Positions 1 through 5,776 of a stretch of DNA of 5,776 nucleotides are shown here, piece by piece. The DNA is from Clostridiales bacterium (GTDB lineage: Bacteria > Bacillota > Clostridia > WRLR01). Every line of letters starts with the position of its first letter. Positions within the stretch are counted from its first letter, which is position 1. Both the position numbers and the translations under genes were made by a program. The notes beneath the pieces are model-generated. The model was given only the letters and a program-made list of their open reading frames with translations, made no database searches and was not told where the DNA came from. The stretch covers positions 1-5,776 of the forward strand of contig JAITSR010000056.1 in NCBI GenBank assembly GCA_031287655.1, read 5' to 3'.

Positions 1-1139
1 ACGGGCGGGAGCTTTCGACGCACAGGGGCTCGACGTATAATTCCTATCTGATTAAGGACGAGCGGAGCGTCCTTGTCGACACGGTCTGGGACCCCTTTCA
101 GGAGGGGTATGCCAAGGACATCGAGGCCGAGGTCGGTATCAAAAACATCGGCGCGATCGTGATCAATCACGTCGAACCCGACCACTGCGGCTCGCTCGGG
201 CGGCTGTTCGAGGCGGGCCTTAGGCCCGACACGCCGATCTACTGCACAAAGACCGGCGTCGACATCATCAAAAAATACTTCCACAACGACGGCTGGAATT
301 TTCAGCCCGTCAAAACCGGCGACACGGTCAGCATCGGCAAATACGAGCTCGTATTCGTTGAAATGCGGCTGATCCACTGGCCCGAGAGCATGATGACCTT
401 TGTGAAGGGCCCGAATGTGCTGTTCTCAAACGACGCGTTCGGTCAGCATTACTGCACGTCCGCTTTTTTTAACGACGAGGTCGACCGCGCCGAGCTGTAT
501 CAGGAAGCGCTCAAATACTTTGCGAATATCCTCGCGCCCTATACGCGGCTGATCGAAAAGAAGGTGGAGGAGGTCGCCGCGCTGAATCTGCCGATCGAGG
601 TGATCGCGCCGAGCCACGGCGTTCTGTGGCGCAAGGACCCGCAGCAGATCGTCAGACAATACGCCGAGTGGGCGAAGAACTATTCGGATGGTTCGGTCGT
701 CGTGGCTTACGACTGCTTTTATCAGGCGACGCCGCAGATGGCGGAGGCGATCGCGCAGGGGCTTTTCAACAGGGGCGTACCCTATAGGCTGTATCACACG
801 GCGGATACGGATATGAGCGATCTATTGACCGATCTGTTCCGCGCGAAGGGTATGATCCTCGGCAGCAGCACGATCAACAACACGATGCACCGCTCGATGG
901 CGGGGCTGCTCGACGACGTGAAGGGGCACAAGCTCCGCGGCAAGCTCGGCGCGGCGTTCGGGAGCTACGGCTGGAGCGGGGAGGCCCCTAAGCTGATCGC
1001 CGCCGCGCTCAAAGAGGCGGGCGTCGAGGTCGCACAGGAGCCGCTCAGGGTGCAGTACGCGCCGACGCGGGAGGAACTCGCGGCCTGCGTCGCGTTTGGG
1101 GAACAGTTTGCCGAGGCCGTACTCGCCGGGAAAAAATAA
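1..1139 (+). CDS. fprA: Class A flavo-diiron protein (FprA/NorV type), 5'-truncated by window edge
   Basis: This is a soluble cytoplasmic oxidoreductase that reduces O2 to water and/or NO to N2O in anaerobes, with electrons passing from a rubredoxin to FMN to a di-iron site. The frame is open from base 3 (378 codons visible) to TAA at 1137-1139, so the true start lies upstream; the GTG at 159 is internal and follows conserved sequence (GSTYNSYLI). Numbering from base 3, the metallo-beta-lactamase-like domain has the di-iron ligand set: HVEPDH at 56-61 (H56, E58, D60, H61), H125 in LIHWPESM, D144 in FSNDAFGQHY and H205 in PSHGVLWR. A flavodoxin-like FMN domain follows (about 231-378), with YDCFYQATPQMA, GSSTINNTMH and AFGSYGWSGEAPK. 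The spacing matches known FprA proteins with about 25 N-terminal residues missing. The sequence resembles E. coli NorV more than average FprA (TPIYCT, WNFxxVKTGDT, HWPxSMMT, FNDEVD), but it stops after the flavodoxin domain with no fused rubredoxin. Whether it prefers O2 or NO cannot be read from the sequence. Confidence 0.95.
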   Translation, partial: GRELSTHRGSTYNSYLIKDERSVLVDTVWDPFQEGYAKDIEAEVGIKNIGAIVINHVEPDHCGSLGRLFEAGLRPDTPIYCTKTGVDIIKKYFHNDGWNFQPVKTGDTVSIGKYELVFVEMRLIHWPESMMTFVKGPNVLFSNDAFGQHYCTSAFFNDEVDRAELYQEALKYFANILAPYTRLIEKKVEEVAALNLPIEVIAPSHGVLWRKDPQQIVRQYAEWAKNYSDGSVVVAYDCFYQATPQMAEAIAQGLFNRGVPYRLYHTADTDMSDLLTDLFRAKGMILGSSTINNTMHRSMAGLLDDVKGHKLRGKLGAAFGSYGWSGEAPKLIAAALKEAGVEVAQEPLRVQYAPTREELAACVAFGEQFAEAVLAGKK

Positions 1140-1223
1140 ACGGCGCTGCGGACGCCGGAAACTCATAAAATCTCAAGGGGACTGCGAGATCATAGCAAGT
1201 TATTGTTGAACAGTTCCGAAGGC

Positions 1224-1230
1224 GGAAAGG
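1224..1230 (+). promoter_or_regulatory. Candidate ribosome-binding site for the GTG start at 1242
   Basis: GGAAAGG lies 11 bases before GTG 1242. The spacing is a little long and the match imperfect, but it is the best Shine-Dalgarno-like sequence near any possible start of this gene. The longer reading from TTG 1203 (or TTG 1206) has only AAGGGG at 1175-1180, more than 20 bases away, which is too far to serve it. This favours GTG 1242 as the start. Confidence 0.4.
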
Positions 1231-1241
1231 TCGTCATCACA

Positions 1242-3788
1242 GTGATTAAGCAGCATTTCTACGCCGAATCGGAAAAAGGCCTTTTCAGGCAGGACCCGGG
1301 CATGGATACGATCGCGAAGTCGAAGGGCGTAAGCGACGATTTTATCCTGTCCGTGTTGCACGAGCATTGCTTTTATGAGCCGCCCGGCTTGCAAACGGGC
1401 TATGTGGCGGGCAACAAGGAGTTGTATCCGGTAAGCTCGGTCTGCTACTGGACGGCCTCCGGCGAGCTCGTGCTGGGGCGTACGGTCTACGCGCGGCCGC
1501 GTGATCCGGAGGGCCGGGCCTTCTTTACGCACAACTTCATCGTTCCGGCGCAGAACGCGGCGGGGCTGGTCCCGATTTTTCAGAATCTGCCCTATGTGAT
1601 CGATTTTAAGGAGGAGTGTGCGGACCCGCTCACGACGAATCTGCCGGAGCTCGCGGCGTTCCACTTTGACACGGAGCGCTGCCGCGTGGACGACGGCGAC
1701 GCGGCGCTCTTAAAATGCGGCGTCAACGAATCCGTGTTCCGCACGCTCCTGTTCGCCGTAATGGAGGCGATCCGGACGTCAAAGAGTCTTTATATCATCC
1801 CGAACGTCAAAGCCGGGCAGCTGCATGACGTGTCGCGGCTCCTGCTGAAGTTTTTGATCGCGGCGCTGCCGTACCCCTACCGCAGGCGGCTGGGCTATGC
1901 GACCTACGTCAAGCGCGAGACGGCGCTGCCGGGCGTCAACATCTATTTTTTGGAGCGGGAATATAAATCGTACCTTTCGACCGGCTCGCTCGGCGGCTTC
2001 GTGTTTGACTTTGTGAGCAACACATTCTGGAAGCCGGACGAAAACCGCCGCGCGGAGCTCGCTTCGATTTATCTGACCTCCGCGTGGGAGGGCCGGAAGC
2101 GCGACCGGAAGCCTTTTTACGAGTTCATGAACGCGGCGTCGGGGCCGGGCATTGCAAATCCGGAGACGCTCGACGCGCTCGCGGCTTTTTGGGACATCAA
2201 GGGGGGCGGGGGCGTCGCCGAAGCGGTTTACCGCGGCCATAGGCAGTTCGTGCTGACCGCGCTCGCCGAGAGCGTAAAGCGGCGAAACGCCGCGCTCACT
2301 CCGGTGTTAAAGGAAGTGTTCTCAAAGGCGCTTGACATGGAGGTGCGGGACCGGCAGGGCGCCGCCGCGGGCGCTCCGGCCGCTTCCGCCGCCGCGTCCG
2401 CGCCCGCTTCAAATTCAACATCGCCGGCCTCCGGCGGCGGTTCCGCATCCGGGGAGTCCTCCGCCTATTTTCCGGAGCCGCCGCTGCTCGCGTCGTTTGT
2501 CCAATATGCCGAGAACGCAAAGGAGAACGAAACGGACTCCCGCGTCGTCGGCTTATGCGCGGAGACCGTCGCGGCGGCGCGCGTCGCGGACCGGGTCGGA
2601 TACATCAACGATTTTTTCACACTCGCGATGGGCGCGCCGCGTCTGTTCCGCAAGCTCCAGTCGCAGTTGACGGAGACGTATGGCAGCCTGTTGGACGGCG
2701 TGGTCTTTCACTATGTGGTCACGCGCTTGGAAAACTGCGGCACGCTGCAAAAGCTCATTGACGAGATCGAGTTCTGGTGGGCGAACAACCCCGCCGTCCT
2801 AAAAGACAAGGATGTCGGCGACGCGTTTAGTTCAAAGCTGCGCAAGGCCTTTGCGGCCTCAAAGGACAAGGTCGGCGACGGCGCGCGCTTTCACAGCCGC
2901 ATGGAGTTTTTGCTGCGAAACGTCGGCGCAAAAGAGGACAAGCGGCTGATCTTCGACTTTGTACACTCGCTGCTGGAGACCGTTGACCGGCTCGTGCTGG
3001 ACTCCCTGACAGGCGACAGCATCACCTATGAGAGCCTTCAGGCGCTCAAAATCGACACGGACGCGCTAAAGAACGAGGAAAAGTACAAAACGCTTGAGGC
3101 GCTCAAGGGTTTTTTGTGTTCGGAAATGCGCTATGTCGCGGAAAAATCGCTAAAAGCCCTCCGCGACCAAGGGCAGCACGCGTTTTCGCGTTCACGGGAC
3201 ATCATTTTGCGCATTTTGTCGGGCCGGATCGCGCAGGAAAATTATGACAGGATCGTCGCGATCTTTTCCGAGCCCGCTCCCGTACCCGCGGGCGGCGCGG
3301 CGGGGAGGGGAAAAAGGCCGCCTGCGGGCGGCGCGGCCGCGGGCGCGGGCGCCGGAGCGAAAGGGGCGGACGCCGCTGCCGCGGCTGCGACAGTCGCGTT
3401 CGACGACATTTTTTCATACCTGAACGAACACAAAAACCGGGGCGAGAGCTGCAATTTCATCAAATGGGCGTTCCGCAACGACGTGTTCAACGGGCCGAAC
3501 TACACCGAGTGGAATAACGCGGTCGTGACCTTCTTTACGGGCTTTACGCCCAAGGAGTTCCGCGTCGTGTTCAAAAATTACGCGTACCTCTACACGAACG
3601 CGCAGCTCTCGGACAGCGAAAAAAACCTGAAATTGATTGTCGATACGTTCCGGGCCCGAAACGCGGTCATCCCGAAGCCCTCTTTTACGACGGACATTCG
3701 CGGCGTCGGCATGATCGCGCTTGCGGCGCTCTCGATCGTCATCGGCGTCGTGCTCGTGTTTACGCTCGTGTCGACGCTTGCGAAATGA
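1242..3788 (+). CDS. Large tail-anchored protein with GAP1-N2-like N-terminus, function unknown
   Basis: The protein is 848 residues if read from GTG 1242; TTG 1203 would add 13. I chose GTG because of the nearby GGAAAGG and because the product then opens with IKQHFYAESEKGLF, where the conserved-looking region begins. Seen in order: a compact N-terminal part with a PGMDTIAKSKG stretch, LGRTVY and FFTHNFIVP (94-102); LPYPYRRRLGYATY (209-222); an Ala/Ser/Pro/Gly-rich linker (373-408); a mostly helical middle part (409-677); a second Ala/Gly/Pro linker (678-717); a small conserved-looking domain (718-815); and one hydrophobic segment (about 821-847) ending two residues or fewer before the stop. 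The basic residues before that segment and the lack of a signal peptide suggest a cytoplasmic body anchored by its tail. The N-terminal pattern (QhxY, xxSxG, vlxRxvY, H-x-FIVP, then LPxxxRxxLxYaTY) resembles GAP1-N2 proteins, which are known from GTPase-linked conflict systems. That assignment is from memory of the family and is moderate at best. No partner GTPase, nuclease or effector is visible, and no enzyme motif stands out. The gene is real beyond doubt; its function is unknown. Confidence 0.9.
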   Translation: MIKQHFYAESEKGLFRQDPGMDTIAKSKGVSDDFILSVLHEHCFYEPPGLQTGYVAGNKELYPVSSVCYWTASGELVLGRTVYARPRDPEGRAFFTHNFIVPAQNAAGLVPIFQNLPYVIDFKEECADPLTTNLPELAAFHFDTERCRVDDGDAALLKCGVNESVFRTLLFAVMEAIRTSKSLYIIPNVKAGQLHDVSRLLLKFLIAALPYPYRRRLGYATYVKRETALPGVNIYFLEREYKSYLSTGSLGGFVFDFVSNTFWKPDENRRAELASIYLTSAWEGRKRDRKPFYEFMNAASGPGIANPETLDALAAFWDIKGGGGVAEAVYRGHRQFVLTALAESVKRRNAALTPVLKEVFSKALDMEVRDRQGAAAGAPAASAAASAPASNSTSPASGGGSASGESSAYFPEPPLLASFVQYAENAKENETDSRVVGLCAETVAAARVADRVGYINDFFTLAMGAPRLFRKLQSQLTETYGSLLDGVVFHYVVTRLENCGTLQKLIDEIEFWWANNPAVLKDKDVGDAFSSKLRKAFAASKDKVGDGARFHSRMEFLLRNVGAKEDKRLIFDFVHSLLETVDRLVLDSLTGDSITYESLQALKIDTDALKNEEKYKTLEALKGFLCSEMRYVAEKSLKALRDQGQHAFSRSRDIILRILSGRIAQENYDRIVAIFSEPAPVPAGGAAGRGKRPPAGGAAAGAGAGAKGADAAAAAATVAFDDIFSYLNEHKNRGESCNFIKWAFRNDVFNGPNYTEWNNAVVTFFTGFTPKEFRVVFKNYAYLYTNAQLSDSEKNLKLIVDTFRARNAVIPKPSFTTDIRGVGMIALAALSIVIGVVLVFTLVSTLAK
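2358..2465 (+). other. Ala/Ser/Pro/Gly-rich interdomain linker (first) in the large tail-anchored protein
   Basis: About 36 codons (residues 373-408) encode almost only A, S, P and G, with a few N, T, Q and E. Both flanks have mixed composition with regular hydrophobic residues, so this looks like a flexible, disordered tether between the GAP1-N2-like N-terminal part and the helical middle part. Confidence 0.75.
3273..3392 (+). other. Ala/Gly/Pro-rich interdomain linker (second) in the large tail-anchored protein
   Basis: About 40 codons (residues 678-717) are dominated by A, G and P, with a small basic patch (GRGKRPP). The linker separates the helical middle part from the C-terminal membrane-proximal domain. 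It is extremely GC-rich and contains an internal in-frame direct repeat, listed separately. Confidence 0.75.
3285..3337 (+). repeat. Pair of 17-bp direct repeats, 36-bp offset, inside the second linker
   Basis: The copies are 3285-3301 and 3321-3337. They differ at one base (CCCGCGGGCGGCGCGGC against CCTGCGGGCGGCGCGGC). The 36-base offset is a multiple of three, so both encode PAGGAA in the same frame. This looks like a slippage or short tandem duplication that lengthened the linker. Chance similarity from biased Ala/Gly codons is the alternative. Confidence 0.55.
3705..3785 (+). other. C-terminal transmembrane segment (tail anchor) of the large protein
   Basis: Codons 822-848 encode a run of about 25 uncharged, mostly aliphatic residues (VGMIALAALSIVIGVVLVF and onward) ending in a single Lys just before TGA. 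It is preceded by an Arg and by a basic stretch (FRARNAVIPKP). There is no other clear membrane span in the protein. The arrangement fits a cytoplasmic protein fixed to the inner face of the membrane by its last residues. Confidence 0.85.
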
Positions 3789-3806
3789 TCATACATATAT
3801 TATAGT
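3778..3806 (+). promoter_or_regulatory. Candidate sigma-A-type promoter for lon
   Basis: TTGCGA at 3778-3783 (4 of 6 to TTGACA) is followed after exactly 17 bases by TATAGT at 3801-3806 (5 of 6 to TATAAT). The box region sits in an AT-rich island (3789-3836) that contrasts with the GC-rich coding DNA. The -35 overlaps the last codons of the upstream gene, and the predicted start of transcription would be near 3813, about 35 bases before the lon ATG. No CIRCE inverted repeat and no CtsR-type tandem GGTCAAA heptads are present, so heat-shock control by HrcA or CtsR is not supported here. Confidence 0.45.
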
Positions 3807-3836
3807 AAACGCACAGGATGTAAAAAAAGAAATGTT

Positions 3837-3841
3837 AGGAG
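3837..3841 (+). promoter_or_regulatory. Ribosome-binding site of lon (AGGAG)
   Basis: AGGAG is separated by six bases (AACCTC) from ATG 3848, which is optimal spacing. It fixes the lon start, since the next in-frame ATG (codon 13, in front of PVLPLRGL) has no comparable site. Confidence 0.85.
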
Positions 3842-3847
3842 AACCTC

Positions 3848-5776
3848 ATGGCGGGTACCAAAAAAAATGAAAAAAGACAAATCATGCCGGTCTTGCCGCT
3901 CCGCGGCCTGACGGTGTTCCCATACATGGAGCTGCACTTCGACGTTGGCCGCGAGATTTCCGTCAAGGCGCTGGAAGCCGCGATGATGGGCGATCAGCGG
4001 GCGCTGCTCGTGACGCAGAGGGATGCTCGGGACGACGACCCGGACCCGAACGGTCTCTATCAGGTCGGTACGATCGCGCGGGTGAAGCAGCTTGTCCGCA
4101 TTTCGCCGGACGCGATCCGGGTCCGCATCGAGGGTATCATGCGGGGCGAGGCGCTGGTCTATCTCGAACAGATTCCGTTTTTCCGGGCGGAGGTCGTCGA
4201 GAGGGGTGAGACGAACGGTCGCCCGAATCTGCCCAAGAACGGCGTGCAAATCGAGGCGCTCCGCCGACAGGTCTTTGCGGTCTTTGAGGAATATGTGAAA
4301 CTGAACGGCAAAATATCGCCGGATTCGATCATGAACGTCATTGCGATTGAGGACCCCGGCCAGCTCACCGACGTAATCGCGGCGAATCTTTTCTTGAAAA
4401 CCGAGCGCAAGCAGGAGCTCCTTGAGATTTTCCAGCCCGTCGCGCGTCTTGAGGCGCTGCTGCGGATTCTGACGCGGGAGATCGAGGTGCTGACGATCGA
4501 GCGCGAAATCGGCGCGAAGGTGCGCAGGCAGGTGGACAAGTCGCAGCGGGAATACTATCTGCGAGAGCAGCTAAAGGTGATCTCTGGCGAGCTCGGCGAG
4601 CGCGAAGGGCTCGTGGCGGAGGTCGAGGAATACCGCGAAAAGCTCGCGGCCAAAAATCTGCCGGAGGAAGTCGCGCAAAAAGCGGAAAAAGAGCTCGACC
4701 GCCTTTCCAAGATGATGCCCGGTTTTGCGGAGACGACGGTTGTGCGCAACTATCTGGACTGGCTCATCGACCTGCCGTGGACGGAAAAGACCGAGGAGTC
4801 GCGCGACATCTCGGCCGCGGAGCGGATTCTCGCAGAAGACCACTACGGGCTCGAAAAGGTCAAGGAGCGGATATTGGAGTACCTCGCGGTGCGCATGTAT
4901 AAGGATTCGCTGAAAGGCCCGATCCTCTGCCTGATCGGTCCGCCCGGCGTCGGCAAGACCTCAATCGCAAAATCCGTCGCGCGCGCGCTGAACCGTAAAT
5001 ATGTGCGGATGTCGCTCGGCGGCGTGCGGGACGAGGCGGAGATCAGAGGGCACAGGCGCACGTACATCGGGGCGATCCCGGGCCGGATCATCGCCGCGCT
5101 AAAGCAGGCCGGCACAAAGAACCCGCTGATCCTGCTCGACGAGATCGACAAGATGAGCAGCGACTTCCGCGGGGACCCGGCGTCCGCAATGCTTGAGGTG
5201 CTTGACTCGGAGCAGAACTTCGCGTTTCGTGACCACTATATGGAGCTGCCTTTCGACCTCTCCGACGTGATGTTCATGACGACCGCGAACAGCGCGGACA
5301 CGATCCCGAGGCCGCTCTACGACCGTATGGAGATCATACAGATATCCGGCTACACCGAGGAGGAAAAGGTGCGGATCGCGCTCGACTTCCTGATCCCCAA
5401 GCAGCTCACGGAGCATGGCGCGACAAAACGCGAAATCCGCTTTGACGAGCGGGGCGTGCGCGACCTGATCAACTACTACACGCGGGAGTCCGGCGTGCGG
5501 ACGCTGGAGCGCGAGATCGCGTCGCTCTGCCGCAAGTCGGTGCGCCTTCTCACGGGCGGGGGGCAGACGCTCGTCCGGATCACGCCGGCGGCGGTGCCGC
5601 GGATGCTCGGCGTTCACAAATTCCGCTATGAAAAAGCCGCCGGGGCGAGCGAGACCGGCATTGCGCGCGGCCTTGCGTGGACGCCGGTCGGCGGGGAGAC
5701 GCTTTCGGTCGAGGTCAACGTGATGCCCGGTACGGGCAAACTCGAGCTCACGGGTCAGCTCGGCAATGTGATGAAG
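3848..5776 (+). CDS. lon: ATP-dependent Lon protease, LonA type, 3'-truncated by window edge
   Basis: Lon is a cytoplasmic homohexameric AAA+ serine protease that unfolds and degrades damaged and some regulatory proteins. The frame opens at ATG 3848 and is still open at the last base: 643 codons, against about 770-810 for full-length LonA, so some 130-170 residues are missing. Seen in order: N-terminal substrate-binding domain from MPVLPLRGL (13) to about 200; helical linker with REYYLREQLK (from 235); Walker A GPPGVGKT at 364-371 (K370, T371); SLGGVRDEAEIRGHRRTYIGA; Walker B ILLDE (D431, E432); sensor 1 N481 in TTAN; Arg finger R493 in PLYDRME; sensor 2 R551 in RESGVRTLERE. The peptidase domain begins with IARGLAWTPVGGETLSVEV (from 605), and the sequence stops at GQLGNVMK. 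The catalytic Ser and Lys fall beyond the window, so proteolytic competence cannot be confirmed. No frameshift or missing ATPase residue is seen. PLYDRME where PLLDRME is commoner, and LDSEQN where LDPEQN is commoner, look like ordinary drift. Family assignment is certain. Confidence 0.98.
   Translation, partial: MAGTKKNEKRQIMPVLPLRGLTVFPYMELHFDVGREISVKALEAAMMGDQRALLVTQRDARDDDPDPNGLYQVGTIARVKQLVRISPDAIRVRIEGIMRGEALVYLEQIPFFRAEVVERGETNGRPNLPKNGVQIEALRRQVFAVFEEYVKLNGKISPDSIMNVIAIEDPGQLTDVIAANLFLKTERKQELLEIFQPVARLEALLRILTREIEVLTIEREIGAKVRRQVDKSQREYYLREQLKVISGELGEREGLVAEVEEYREKLAAKNLPEEVAQKAEKELDRLSKMMPGFAETTVVRNYLDWLIDLPWTEKTEESRDISAAERILAEDHYGLEKVKERILEYLAVRMYKDSLKGPILCLIGPPGVGKTSIAKSVARALNRKYVRMSLGGVRDEAEIRGHRRTYIGAIPGRIIAALKQAGTKNPLILLDEIDKMSSDFRGDPASAMLEVLDSEQNFAFRDHYMELPFDLSDVMFMTTANSADTIPRPLYDRMEIIQISGYTEEEKVRIALDFLIPKQLTEHGATKREIRFDERGVRDLINYYTRESGVRTLEREIASLCRKSVRLLTGGGQTLVRITPAAVPRMLGVHKFRYEKAAGASETGIARGLAWTPVGGETLSVEVNVMPGTGKLELTGQLGNVMK

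Noticed and set aside
36..41. TATAAT matching a -10 box near the left edge
   Set aside because: It encodes Tyr-Asn in the conserved STYNSYLI stretch of the flavo-diiron protein and has no suitable -35; it is coding sequence.
1141..1157. GC-rich stem after fprA as a rho-independent terminator
   Set aside because: The stem is only five base pairs and is followed by GAAACTCATAAAAT with no run of T.
1200..1664. A 154-codon minus-strand open frame opposite the start of the large gene
   Set aside because: The arginine-rich product has no domain, and the forward frame shows clear motif structure and regular hydrophobic patterning.
2201..2212. G6-C-G5 tract as a possible frameshift or phase-variable site
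   Set aside because: The frame reads smoothly through it (KGGGG) with sensible protein on both sides, so there is no sign of slippage in this copy.
2332..2670. A 112-codon + strand open frame in a second reading frame across the first linker
   Set aside because: Its Arg/Pro-rich product is the frame-shifted reading of the Ala/Gly/Pro linker; the main frame is open throughout and continuous.
3289..3360. Dense GC-rich repeats as a recombination site, CRISPR or origin-like element
   Set aside because: The sequence is in frame, encodes an Ala/Gly linker, has only two short copies and lacks regular spacers.
3800..4249. A 149-codon minus-strand open frame covering the lon promoter and N-terminal domain
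   Set aside because: It opposes conserved lon codons and has no family resemblance; it is explained by the lack of stop codons in GC-rich antisense DNA.
5099..5617. A 172-codon open frame on the minus strand under lon
   Set aside because: It lies wholly opposite the conserved AAA+ region of lon, its product is rich in R, H, V and L as expected from antisense of GC-rich codons, and it has no recognisable domain.

Overview
The window is a GC-rich, gene-dense bacterial segment with three genes, all on the + strand, separated by gaps of about 60-100 bp. The best guess for the source is a GC-rich anaerobic member of the Clostridia (Bacillota). This rests on the clostridial look of the Lon and flavo-diiron proteins, a strong AGGAG ribosome-binding site before lon, and the presence of an O2/NO-detoxifying flavo-diiron protein typical of anaerobes. 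The taxonomy is inferred from protein style and was not tested by a search.

Layout. (1) 1-1139: the 3' part of a class A flavo-diiron protein gene (FprA/NorV type), missing about 25 N-terminal codons and ending without a rubredoxin domain. (2) About 1242-3788: a large protein of about 848 residues with a divergent N-terminus resembling the GAP1-N2 type (GTPase-associated protein 1), two Ala/Gly/Pro-rich linkers that split it into three globular parts, and a single C-terminal membrane segment that makes it look tail-anchored. This is the least understood gene here. (3) 3848-5776: the first 643 codons of lon, the ATP-dependent protease. It covers the substrate-binding, coiled-coil and AAA+ parts and only the beginning of the peptidase domain; the catalytic Ser and Lys lie beyond the window edge.

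How they fit together. The flavo-diiron protein removes O2 or NO and Lon removes damaged proteins, so both flanks belong to general stress physiology. The middle protein has no obvious functional link to either. A plausible sigma-A-type promoter overlapping the last codons of the middle gene suggests lon is transcribed on its own. No convincing rho-independent terminator is seen in either gap, so read-through cannot be excluded. No RNA genes, CRISPR arrays, insertion sequences or att sites were found. The minus strand carries only open frames that look like GC-rich shadows of these genes.
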